From Rhodanobacteraceae bacterium (GTDB lineage: Bacteria > Pseudomonadota > Gammaproteobacteria > Xanthomonadales > SZUA-5): DNA of 64,000 bases. The stretch's first letter is position 1. Every line of letters begins with the position of its first letter. Shown here one piece after another: positions 49,628 through 57,594 of this stretch. The notes beneath the pieces were generated by a model. That model made no database searches, was not told the origin of the DNA, and saw only the letters and a list, made by a program, of their open reading frames with translations. Both the position numbers and the translations under genes were made by a program. The stretch is taken from positions 1-64,000 of the forward strand of contig JADKFD010000106.1 in assembly GCA_016717705.1 (NCBI GenBank), read 5' to 3'.

Positions 49628-50181
49628 GCGTCAAGCCTGTGCTTGAGCCAGACGCGCGCGTGCTGCCATTCGCGATAGGCCGATGACGCATGCAATCCGA
49701 GCGCCGCCGCGGTCTCGTCGATCGACAGGCCGGCGAAGTAGCGCAGTTCGACGATGCGCGCCGCCTGCGGATCGAGCAGCTCCAGCTGCGACAGCGCGTC
49801 GTCCAGCGCCAGCAAATCGCTGCTGTCGGGAATCGCCACGTCGAGCGCGACATCGAGCGGTTCCGGCCGCACCCCGTTGCCGCGCTTGTCGGCCTGACGC
49901 GCACGGGCGGCATCGACCAGCACCTGGCGCATCGCGCGCGCGGCGGCGCCGAAGAAATGCGCACGGCTGTCGAAGTCGGCATCGGCCCCGATCAGCTTGA
50001 TCAGCGCCTCGTTGACCAGTGCGGTGGGCTGCAGGGTGCCGCCCGCCGCGCCCGGGCCGAGCAGCCCGGCCGCCATGCCGCGCAGTTCGGCGTACACCCG
50101 GCCGCACACGCGCTCGCCGGCCGCGCGGTCGCCCGCGTGCCAGGCCGCCAGCCATCCGGTCAGATCCGCCTGTTCGTGCAT
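49624..50181 (-). CDS. ECF-type sigma-70 factor (module 3 sigma), intact
   Basis: Seen: 185 residues from MHEQADLTGWLAAW; region 2 VYAELRGMAAGLLGPGAAGGTLQPTALVNEALIKLIG and HFFGAAARAMRQVLVDAARARQADKRG; region 4 LDPQAARIVELRYFAGLSIDETAAALGLHASSAYREWQHARVWLKHRL. The only undamaged copy of the three. AAGGGG lies 10 bases before the ATG at 50181; a longer frame from 50226 is less likely. Family knowledge: kinase-linked ECF sigma factors (TIGR02999-like) have no classical anti-sigma and may be switched by phosphorylation. Divergent from the secreted beta-helix gene at 50298, a plausible target. Confidence 0.9.
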
Positions 50182-50297
50182 GCGCTGGCGCCCCTTCGCC
50201 AAGTCGCCATTGTGCCGTGCCGGCACGACTGCGCGAAAGTCGGCGAAAGATTTTCCGCGGCGATCCGTATGTCTGGATCAGGACACCGAGGATTGCC

Positions 50298-51381
50298 ATG
50301 CGCTGCCAACGATTCATCCTGACCATCGGCCTGCTGCTTGCCCCGGCGCTGCACGCCGCCACGTTCAGCGTCAGCTCCGCGGCCGACAGCGGCAACAACA
50401 CCCTGCGCTGGGCGATCACCCAGGCCAACGCCACGCCCGCCGCGGACACCATCGTCTTCAACATCGGCGGTGGCGGGGCGCGCAACATCGCGCTGGCTTC
50501 GGCGCTGCCGGCGATCACCGCGCCGCTGAGCATCGACGGCGGCACGCAGCCCGGGTACACCAACGCGCCGCTGATCCAGATCGACGGTCGTGCCGCCGGC
50601 GCTGGCATCGATGGCATCGGCCAGCAGTTCGGCGCGCGCGCGCTGTCGATCATCGGCTTCACGGCCTCCGGCGTGCTCATCGATGGCCCCGGCGGCAACA
50701 CGGTGACGCTGTGCCATGTCGGACTGAACGGCGGCGGTGGTGCGCTGGGCAACGGCCACACCGGCGTCTACATCCGCTCCAGTCCGAACAACCAGATCGG
50801 CCCCGGCAATGTGATCAGCGCCAACGCGGTCGATGGCGTGCGCATCGATCTGGCGGCGGCGACCGGCAATGCGGTGTTCGGCAATCGCATCGGTACCGAC
50901 ATCAATGGCAGTGGAGCGATCGCCAACGGTTTCAACGGCGTGGTGATCACCGCGGCCAACAACAATCGCATCGGCGGCAGCACGCCGACCGATCTCAACA
51001 TCATCTCCGGCAACACCAGGAACGGCGTCGGCATCGCCGCCGGCGCCAGCGGCAATCTGATCGCCCGCAACTACATCGGACTGGCCGTGGATGGAAACGC
51101 GGCCGTGAGCAATGGCGAGGATGGCGTGCTGATCGTCGACGCCCCGGCGAACAAGGTCGGCGGCGATATCGCCGGCACTTTCAACATCATCGCCGCGCAG
51201 GGACGGCAGGGCTGCCCAACTGCCGGTGCAGGTCATCGGCGATACGCTGATCGAGGCCGATGAGGCCTTCGAAGTGCGGCTGACCGCAGTGCAAAACGCC
51301 AGTCCAACGGCGCTGACCGGCATTGCCGTGATCCTGAACGACGACAACGCGGCAATCATTTTCGCCAACGGCTTCGAGTAA
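50298..51381 (+). pseudogene. secreted beta-helix protein joined abruptly to a Calx-beta end with a GFE tail
   Basis: Seen: signal peptide (MRCQRFILTIGLLLAPALHA), a CSLREA-like opening (TFSVSSAADSGNNTLRWAITQANATPAADTIVFNI), then beta-helix rungs (IGPGNVISANAVDGV, NAVFGNRIGTDING, NRIGGSTPTDLNIISGN). At about 51205 the frame changes and the next frame reads LPVQVIGDTLIEADEAFEVRLTAVQNASPTALTGIAVILNDDNAAIIFANGFE. That is only the second half of a Calx-beta domain, so its first half and any intervening domains are missing. Real deletion or assembly collapse between repeats is possible. Inferred surface protein. Transcribed away from sigma module 3. Confidence 0.75.
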
Positions 51382-51426
51382 GCGTCCAGGATGACCCAGC
51401 GGCTGCGCTGGTTTGCGCATCGAAAC

Positions 51427-51515
51427 TGTGGGAGCGGGTTTATCCCGCGAAAGGTCTCGCGGAGTAAATCCGCTCCCACATGAAAATCAAACCCTTGCGG
51501 CAGGTTCAGCGACCG
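51427..51515 (-). repeat. composite repeat copy A2: type A hairpin plus end module
   Basis: TGTGGGAGCGGGTTTATCCC ... GGAGTAAATCCGCTCCCACA (51427-51480) folds into a 16-bp outer stem with one G-T pair and a CCGCGA/TCGCGG inner stem. TGAAAATCAA and TTGCGGCAGGTTCAGCG follow, the reverse of the end module at 15608. Lies between convergent genes. Confidence 0.8.
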
Positions 51516-51526
51516 CCTGCCGCAGG

Positions 51527-52552
51527 CTAGCCCTCGAAGCCGTCCCTGAACAGGTTCTCGCTGCTCGCCGGGCTGGTATTGGTGGTCGCGGTGTTATTGG
51601 CGCCGTTGGGATCGGTGACGCTGCCGCCGACGACCGCCGTCACGCTGTTGACCAGGATGCCGGTGGTGCCGGGAGCCACCGTGCCGGTGACCGTGAAGCT
51701 GACATTTGCACCCACCGGCAGAGCGACGATCTGCGTGATGTTGCCGTTGCCCGAGGCGGGGCAACTGGCGCCGCCGCTGGCGCTGCAAGTCCAGCTCGGC
51801 GCGCTGAACGCTGCGGGGAAGATGTCGACGATGGTGTTGCTGGCCGAGGCCGCAGGACCGGCATTGTCGACCACGATGGTGTAGGTCAACGGCTGTCCGG
51901 CGGTGTACTGCGAAGGTGTGGCCAGCGCGGCGACGCCGACCTCGGCCAACTGCGGAACAACGGAGCAATCGATGACGGCACGGATCACCCAGTCACCGGT
52001 CACGCCCAGCGCCGCCGAATTGAACCAGCTGAAAGTCCCCGCGGGGAACTCCGCGTAGAGCCCATTGCGACCGTTCTGGTTGCCATCGGTGTCGCGCACC
52101 ACGCTGGGATCCGCCGCGGTCACCGCCGCGTCGAAGGCGAGCGCCACCACGACCGTTTCATTGGCCGTCACCGGCACGATCAGCGGGATGGTCATGTTCT
52201 CGTCGAGGAAGCGATATTCGTTGAGCGCGCTGTCGCTCAATACCGGGCCCACGATCGACTGCGCCAGCGCGCCCGGAACCGGAAACGCCCCCGACCGGGA
52301 GATCTCGATCGCGCCGTGGATGGTCTGCGGCGCGGTTCCGGTCGGCGAGCGCCAGTAGATCTGCACCGCGCGCAGGTCGCCGTTGCACGGTGAAGTCAAC
52401 CAGGACGCCGCCTTCTCCCCTGCCGAAAATCCCTGCACGATCACCGCTGACGAAAAATTCGACAGCGAATCGTTCTTCACCGTCTGCTCTGCAGCCGCTG
52501 CGCCAAAGCTCAGGGCTGTGGCCAGTGCCGCCAACAGGACACGAATGTGCAT
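51527..52552 (-). CDS. secreted DUF11-domain protein with a GFE-type tail
   Basis: Seen: 341 residues; signal peptide MHIRVLLAALATALSFGAAAA; an N-terminal beta-sandwich (about 25-190: SAVIVQGFSAGEKAASWLTS, LRAVQIYWRSPTGTAPQTIHGAIEIS, FLDENMTIPLIVPVTANETVVVALAF); then a DUF11 domain (about 205-325: QYTAGQPLTYTIVVDNAGPAAS, NTIVDIFPAAFSAPSWTCSASGGASC, VTGTVAPGTTGILVNSVTAVVG); end SENLFRDGFEG. DUF11 domains are surface Ig-like repeats. Role unknown; probably surface-exposed or released. Converges on the beta-helix gene through repeat A2. Intact. Confidence 0.8.
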   Translation of the reverse strand: MHIRVLLAALATALSFGAAAAEQTVKNDSLSNFSSAVIVQGFSAGEKAASWLTSPCNGDLRAVQIYWRSPTGTAPQTIHGAIEISRSGAFPVPGALAQSIVGPVLSDSALNEYRFLDENMTIPLIVPVTANETVVVALAFDAAVTAADPSVVRDTDGNQNGRNGLYAEFPAGTFSWFNSAALGVTGDWVIRAVIDCSVVPQLAEVGVAALATPSQYTAGQPLTYTIVVDNAGPAASASNTIVDIFPAAFSAPSWTCSASGGASCPASGNGNITQIVALPVGANVSFTVTGTVAPGTTGILVNSVTAVVGGSVTDPNGANNTATTNTSPASSENLFRDGFEG

Positions 52553-52776
52553 CTGGATTCCCTGCCGGGGTCACGAAGCTGCGTATCTCACCATAGACCC
52601 GGAGGACTGTGGGTGTTCGCGACGCGGATCACGAACGCTGAACGCGTGCACCCTGCTCACTTCCGCACAAGTCGCGCCTCGCTGAAGCGCGACGGCACCA
52701 ACGGGCACTGACAGACGCCGTCGTCGGCTGAGAATCCCGGCCGCCCCTGCCGCTGCGCCTGTTCGCGCATCCACCC

Positions 52777-52875
52777 TGTGGGGGGGCGGGTTCATCCCGC
52801 GAAAGCCGTCGCGGAGTAAATCCGCTCCCACATGAAAATCAGTGGCTTACGATATGTTCGGCAAGAGTGCTGGTG
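52777..52875 (-). repeat. composite repeat copy A3: type A hairpin plus end module
   Basis: TGTGGGGGGGCGGGTTCATC ... GGAGTAAATCCGCTCCCACA (52777-52832), then TGAAAATCAGTGGCTTACGA and TATGTTCGGCAAGAG, the reverse of CTCTcaCCGAACATA in copy B2. So the same end module accompanies both type A and type B palindromes. The rest of the 411-bp gap 52553-52963 shows no gene. Confidence 0.8.
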
Positions 52876-52963
52876 GCGCCGGCCGGCAGGTACCGGTGGC
52901 GCTGCCTTGCCGAAGACGCAGCCCTCTGCGATGGTTGGCCTACTTGAGCATCAGGGCCCGGGC

Positions 52964-53689
52964 ATGCGCGCCATCTTGTGGTTTGCCCTCGTCGGGATGT
53001 GCTCGAGCGGCGTGTCGGCGCAGAGCTTCAGCAGCAGCAATCTGCAAGTCCTTGGCGGCACTGGCTTCGATGACCGCGTGACCGGCGCATCGACCGCTTC
53101 GCGCAACTTGCTCACGCTCAGCGCCGAGCGCCTGGATGTGCGCCCCTGGGGCGACAGCTTCGGTTTTGTCGATCTGAATCTCGGCCCTCTGCGCGACTTC
53201 GGCGGCGCGCGACGGCGCCACGCCTACCAGTGGTATGGCGAATGGCAACCGCGCCTGAGTCTGGGCCACCTCGGCGCCTGGCAGCGCAGCGATACCGCAG
53301 CGATTCGCGACGTCTTCCTGGCGGCGCAGATCAACCTGGCCGACAGCGGCTATCAGGCGCTGCTGCTCGGCGTGGGCATGGACCTGCGGATTGCCGGCGT
53401 GGACGCGCTGGGCTTCAATCTGTACGCACGCGACGACAACTTCAATTCGCCCACCGCGCAGCTGACCACCTTCTGGCTGGCGCCGTTGGGATCGGCCGGG
53501 TCCGCATGGCTGACCGAGGGCTTCCTCGATCTCGCCGGCACCGATTCCGACGGCACCGATGTGATCTTCCAGCCGCGTGTGTTACGGCGCCTGGGCGCGC
53601 ACTGGCAAGCCGGGATCGAGTGGTACTACCACCACAATGACAGCGTCAGCACCAGTGCGCCGCAACTCATGCTGAAATGGCTGCCATGA
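52964..53689 (+). CDS. Tsx/OmpK-like outer-membrane channel protein
   Basis: Seen: 241 residues; signal peptide MRAILWFALVGMCSSGVSAQ; alternating amphipathic strands with aromatic girdles: WGDSFGFVDLNLGPLRDF, AYQWYGEWQPRLSLGHLGAW, ALGFNLYARDDNFNSPTAQLTTFWLAPL, HWQAGIEWYYHHNDSVSTSAPQLMLKWLP. The last residue region is a typical beta-barrel closing strand. Family knowledge: Tsx/OmpK channels are 12-stranded barrels for nucleosides; ligand here unknown. Its stop overlaps the start of the siaA-like gene (ATGA), so it is the first gene of that operon, an unusual partner for siaABCD. Confidence 0.75.
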   Translation: MRAILWFALVGMCSSGVSAQSFSSSNLQVLGGTGFDDRVTGASTASRNLLTLSAERLDVRPWGDSFGFVDLNLGPLRDFGGARRRHAYQWYGEWQPRLSLGHLGAWQRSDTAAIRDVFLAAQINLADSGYQALLLGVGMDLRIAGVDALGFNLYARDDNFNSPTAQLTTFWLAPLGSAGSAWLTEGFLDLAGTDSDGTDVIFQPRVLRRLGAHWQAGIEWYYHHNDSVSTSAPQLMLKWLP

Positions 53690-55698
53690 TGAAACTCGGT
53701 CTGCGCGGCAAGTTCGTGGCGGCGCTGGTGCTGGTCGCACTGGCGGCGCTGATTCTGGCCGCGCTGTTCGCCGCGCGCGCCATCGACAATATCCGCGAGG
53801 AACTCGGCTACGCCTACACCCGCGACGTGACGCTGCTGCGCCAGGCACGGATCACCGCCCCGCTGATGCGCGATCTGGCCCTGGCCTTGCGCATGGCCGA
53901 TTCCGAGCCGATCCGCGAGTGGCTGCTCGACGAGCAGAACCCGGAAAAGCGTGCCCGCGCGATGCGCGACGCCGAAGGTTATCGGGCCGCGTTCGACAGC
54001 CACGCTGCGTTCGTCATCTCGGCGCTGTCGCACAACTACTACTTCAACTCGCCACGCGCGCCGGTGACCGACCAGCCCGAGTACACGCTGGACCCGAAGA
54101 ACAAGCCGGACGATGCCTGGTTCCCCAGCGTGTTGGCGATGGCAACGGCTTACAACACCAACGTCAGCTACGACACCGAACTGCATGTGGCCAATGTCTG
54201 GATCAACGTGCTGATGCGCGCCGGCGAGCAGCGCATCGGCCTGGTCGGCACCGGTCTTGAGCTCACCCGGTTTCTCGACGCCTTTGTCAGCGACACCCAG
54301 AGCGGCGTGACGCCGATCATCGTCAATGCCGCGGGCGCGATCCTGGCGCACCCGGACCGCAAACGGATTTCCAACCAGTCGGCGACCCAGGTCGTGCCGC
54401 CGGAGCATCAGCTGTGGGCCCTGGTCGATGCCGGCGACAGCGCCGCGCGCGCGCGCCAGGCACTCACCGACGCGCAGGCGCATCCGGGCACGGCAAATCC
54501 GGTCAAGCTTTCGGTGCAGGGACGCCAGGTGCTGTTTGCGGCCAGCTACATCCCGGACCTGCAATGGTTCGTGCTCAGTGTCGTTGACTTGGGCACCGCC
54601 CAGGTGCTCGACGGGCGCCAGCTCTGGCAATTCGGGCTGACCGCGGGCGTGCTGTTCCTGATTGCCGCCTTGCTGTTCGCCTATGTGGTCAATCGCCTGG
54701 TGGTGACACCACTGATTGCCCTGAAGAACTCCGCGCAGACGATCGCTGCGGGCAACTACACGCTGAGCTTGCCGGCGACCGGCAGCGACGAGATCGGTGA
54801 ACTGAGCACGGCATTTGCGTCGATGGCGGACAAGGTGCGTCGGCATACCGAGGACCTGGAATCCACCGTGCGCGAGCGCACCGCCGAGCTGCTGGCGGCC
54901 AACGCCACCATGGCCCAGGCCAACGCCAAGATTGCCGATTCGATCAGCTATGCCAGCCGCATCCAGCAGGCCATGCTGCCGGTGCACGCGCTCGCCCGCG
55001 TGCTCGGCGAACGCCACTACCTGTTGTGGCGACCGCGCGATGTGGTCGGCGGCGACTTCTACCTGTTCCACGCAAGCGACAGCGGCTACCTGATCGGCGT
55101 CGTCGATTGCGCCGGCCACGGCGTGCCTGGCGCACTGATGACCATGCTCGGCAATGCGGCGCTGGATCGGGCGATTGCCGAGGTCGGCGCGGCCGACCCG
55201 GCCGGCATCCTGCTGGCGGCCGACCGTGCGCTGCGCGCCATGCTGCATGTCGGCGATCGCGCCAAGGGCGCCGCGACCTCGATGGACGTCGGCCTGGTTT
55301 ACGTCGACCTTCGCGCTTGCCAGCTCATGTTCGCCGGCGCCAAGGTGGACCTCCTGATCGGCACCGCCGATGGCGCGAGCCGCCTGTCCGGTGGCCGCCG
55401 TGCCCTGGCCGAGCGGGTGGTCGGCGATTACCAGAACACGCCGATGCAGATCGATCCGGCGGCGACTTATCTGCTCAGCAGCGACGGCGTGCTCGACCAG
55501 AACGGCGAGCACGACGCGCTGGGCTTTGGCCGGGCGCGCCTGCTGGCGCTGCTGCGGGCGCACGCGCGCGATCCGCTGGCCGACTTCGGCCGGGCGCTGG
55601 AAACGCAACTGGCCGAGTATCAGGGCAAGGTGGCGCAGCGCGATGACATCAGCGTGCTCGCGTTTCGGGTCGATAGCCCTTCAGGCGCCGCATCCTGA
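53686..55698 (+). CDS. siaA: SiaA-like membrane PP2C/SpoIIE-type phosphatase with dCache-like sensor and HAMP domain
   Basis: Seen: about 670 residues; transmembrane helix 1 (FVAALVLVALAALILAALFAA); extracytoplasmic sensor region about 30-315; helix 2 (FGLTAGVLFLIAALLFAYVV, about 318-338); HAMP about 340-392; coiled coil (RTAELLAANATMAQANAKIADSISYASRIQQAMLP); then a PP2C domain about 440-665 with RPRDVVGGDFYLFH, GVVDCAGHGVPGALMTMLG and DDISVLAFRV as metal-binding segments. Family knowledge: in Pseudomonas, SiaA dephosphorylates SiaC in response to an external signal. Start at 53686 overlaps the channel gene's stop; 53677 is a possible alternative. Followed by siaB-, siaC- and siaD-like genes. 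Confidence 0.9.
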   Translation: MMKLGLRGKFVAALVLVALAALILAALFAARAIDNIREELGYAYTRDVTLLRQARITAPLMRDLALALRMADSEPIREWLLDEQNPEKRARAMRDAEGYRAAFDSHAAFVISALSHNYYFNSPRAPVTDQPEYTLDPKNKPDDAWFPSVLAMATAYNTNVSYDTELHVANVWINVLMRAGEQRIGLVGTGLELTRFLDAFVSDTQSGVTPIIVNAAGAILAHPDRKRISNQSATQVVPPEHQLWALVDAGDSAARARQALTDAQAHPGTANPVKLSVQGRQVLFAASYIPDLQWFVLSVVDLGTAQVLDGRQLWQFGLTAGVLFLIAALLFAYVVNRLVVTPLIALKNSAQTIAAGNYTLSLPATGSDEIGELSTAFASMADKVRRHTEDLESTVRERTAELLAANATMAQANAKIADSISYASRIQQAMLPVHALARVLGERHYLLWRPRDVVGGDFYLFHASDSGYLIGVVDCAGHGVPGALMTMLGNAALDRAIAEVGAADPAGILLAADRALRAMLHVGDRAKGAATSMDVGLVYVDLRACQLMFAGAKVDLLIGTADGASRLSGGRRALAERVVGDYQNTPMQIDPAATYLLSSDGVLDQNGEHDALGFGRARLLALLRAHARDPLADFGRALETQLAEYQGKVAQRDDISVLAFRVDSPSGAAS

Positions 55699-55727
55699 GG
55701 CGCGCAGGGGCTGAGCCGTGGATCCCC

Positions 55728-55745
55728 CTCCCCGCAAACGGGGAG
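55728..55745 (+). terminator. small hairpin between siaA- and siaB-like genes
   Basis: CTCCCCG-CAAA-CGGGGAG, a 7-bp perfect stem in the 117-bp gap 55699-55815. It may lower expression of the downstream genes or stabilise the upstream message. Confidence 0.4.
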
Positions 55746-55815
55746 AAGGAGCCACTGATTCGCACAATCGCGCGTCAGCACTGATAATCCCGTGTCCAGC
55801 CCATGCAGACCCCTC

Positions 55816-56349
55816 ATGCACTCGATTGATCTGTTTGCCCTGCAGCAGCGCTACACCGAGCAAGGCATCTTGCTCTGCTTCAACGGTCCGCTGTCGTCGA
55901 GCCTGATCGAGGAGATCGGCAAGGCGCTGCGCAATCACATGGAATCGCAGGCGATCACGCCGTCTTCGGCGATGGACGTGTTCGGCGTCTACATCGAGCT
56001 GACGCAGAACATCCGCCACTATTTTCAGACCCACGCCTGGCCGGAAGCGGTCGCCACCGTGGTCATCGCCCGCGATGAAGCCGGTCATTACCTGGTTTCG
56101 GCCGGCAATCGGGTGCAGATTGCCGATGGTCGCGCCTTGCTGGAGCGCGTCGCCGCGCTGGCCGCGCTGGACAAGGCCGCGTTGCGGGCCAAGTACAAGG
56201 AGCAGATGCGCGCACCGCGCGCGGATGCGGCGAGTGGCGCCGGGCTGGGGCTGATCGACATGGCGCGCAAGGCCAGCGCGCCGATCCAGGGGCAGTTGCA
56301 GGAGTTGGCGGATGGTTCGGCCTTCTTCAGCCTGACCGTGGCCATCTGA
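55816..56349 (+). CDS. siaB: SiaB-like protein kinase (DUF6272 family)
   Basis: Seen: 177 residues; MHSIDLFALQQRYTEQGILLCFNGPLSSSLIEEIGKALRNHM, then FGVYIELTQNIRHYFQ (a histidine-kinase-like N-box with E, N), and GAGLGLIDMARKASAPIQGQL as the G-box. Family knowledge: SiaB is an atypical kinase that phosphorylates SiaC, opposing SiaA. ATG at 55816 is chosen; a GTG at 55792 is in frame, and neither has a clear ribosome binding site. The gene lies 117 bp after siaA and 9 bp before siaC. Intact. Confidence 0.85.
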   Translation: MHSIDLFALQQRYTEQGILLCFNGPLSSSLIEEIGKALRNHMESQAITPSSAMDVFGVYIELTQNIRHYFQTHAWPEAVATVVIARDEAGHYLVSAGNRVQIADGRALLERVAALAALDKAALRAKYKEQMRAPRADAASGAGLGLIDMARKASAPIQGQLQELADGSAFFSLTVAI

Positions 56350-56358
56350 GGCGCCGCC

Positions 56359-56733
56359 ATGACTGAGCTCAAGATTGCCGGCAGCACCTCGACACCGACC
56401 ATCGAATGCACGACGCAGCCGGCGCGGGTGTACATGAAGGGCGACTCCTACCCGGAGAATGCCTTCGACCTGTACCAGCCGGTGCTGCAATGGATGGAAG
56501 CGCAACTGGCCAGCGCCGATGCGCTGACCATGGATCTGGAACTGGTCTACCTCAACACCAGCAGCGTGCGCATCATGATGGATCTGTTCGACACTCTCGA
56601 AGAGGCGCACACGAGCGGACGCCAGGTGACCGTCAACTGGTATTACGACGCGCGCAATGAGCGCGTCGCCGAACTGGCCGGGGAGTTCAAGGAAGACCTC
56701 AGCCTGCCCTTCCACATCCTGCCGCAGGGCTGA
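56359..56733 (+). CDS. siaC: SiaC-like regulatory phosphoprotein (DUF1987)
   Basis: Seen: 124 residues; IAGSTSTPTIECTTQPARVYMKGDSYPENAFDLYQPVLQWMEAQL, then DLELVYLNTSSVRIMMDLFDTLEEAHTSGRQVTVNWYYD. The NTSS turn is where the phosphorylated Thr/Ser sits in this STAS-like fold. Family knowledge: unphosphorylated SiaC binds and activates the diguanylate cyclase SiaD; SiaB phosphorylates and SiaA dephosphorylates it. It ends one base before the GTG of the cyclase gene. Intact. Confidence 0.9.
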   Translation: MTELKIAGSTSTPTIECTTQPARVYMKGDSYPENAFDLYQPVLQWMEAQLASADALTMDLELVYLNTSSVRIMMDLFDTLEEAHTSGRQVTVNWYYDARNERVAELAGEFKEDLSLPFHILPQG

Positions 56734-56734
56734 C

Positions 56735-57508
56735 GTGAACGCGGCCAGCGATAGCGAAACCCGGATCGAAGCACTGCTGGCCGATCCCGCTTACGCCGAG
56801 CATCCCATGCGCGAACCGCTGGCGCAGTTGTATCGCCAGTTCCAGGAACAGGTGCGCCAGCTGGATCGCATCACGCGCATCTCCGATCGCTATCAGAATG
56901 CGGCGCAGCGCGAGGCCAGCTCGCTGACGGAGCGGCTGAACAAGCATCTGAAGCAGGTGGAGAAGATCGCGCGCATTTCCGATCGCTATCAAGCGATGCT
57001 GCAGGATCTGAACAAGCGCCTGGAACACGAGTCCACCCACGACGCACTGACCGGCCTGGCGAATCGGCGCCTGGGACTGGCGCGTTTGTCCGAACTGATT
57101 GCCGCGGATCAACCGCTGAGCATTGCGCTGGTGGATGTCGATCACTTCAAGCGGGTCAACGATGCCTTCGGCCACGAGGCCGGCGATCAGGCGCTGACGG
57201 CGGTGGCGCACGCCCTGCGCGACCCGCTCGGCGGCACCGAACTGGTCGCGCGCTGGGGCGGCGAGGAGTTCCTGCTGATCTGGCCGCAAACCGATCTGGC
57301 CGCGGCGATCGAACACGCCCAGGCCTTGCGTCTGGCGGTGCCGGCGCAGGCACCCACCCTCGCCGGCCGCACCTTGCGCACCACCGTCAGTCTGGGCCTG
57401 GCGCAGCGCCGCGACGGCGAGAGCGTCAGCCAGTTGTTGCGCCGCGCCGACGCCGCGCTGTATGCCGCCAAGGACGCCGGCCGCGATCGGGTGATGGCGG
57501 CGCAGTAG
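56735..57508 (+). CDS. siaD: SiaD-like GGDEF diguanylate cyclase
   Basis: Seen: 257 residues; N-terminal helical stalk (about 1-95) containing two copies of a RISDRYQ motif in TRITRISDRYQNAAQ and KIARISDRYQAMLQ; GGDEF domain about 105-257 with STHDALTGLANRR, ALVDVDHFKRVNDAFGHEAGD and the active-site ARWGGEEFLLIWP. The usual upstream RxxD inhibitory site is replaced by GGTE, so product feedback is probably absent. Family knowledge: makes cyclic di-GMP when bound by SiaC, promoting aggregation or biofilm. GTG start at 56735 after the siaC stop. Intact. Confidence 0.9.
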   Translation: MNAASDSETRIEALLADPAYAEHPMREPLAQLYRQFQEQVRQLDRITRISDRYQNAAQREASSLTERLNKHLKQVEKIARISDRYQAMLQDLNKRLEHESTHDALTGLANRRLGLARLSELIAADQPLSIALVDVDHFKRVNDAFGHEAGDQALTAVAHALRDPLGGTELVARWGGEEFLLIWPQTDLAAAIEHAQALRLAVPAQAPTLAGRTLRTTVSLGLAQRRDGESVSQLLRRADAALYAAKDAGRDRVMAAQ

Positions 57509-57594
57509 CGAACTTTGACCCCCGCCCGGTCGCTGCGTGCGTTCGCCCTGGCGAAAGAGTGGATGATTCCGCGGAACGACAAGGAGATTCGGTC

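Noticed and set aside
50160..51479. Minus-strand frame opening with MGADLLRETFRGINPLPQ
   Set aside because: The start is the translated type A hairpin; similar peptides (MGADLLRDGFRGMNPPP at 52831) arise from each copy. It is a repeat artefact.
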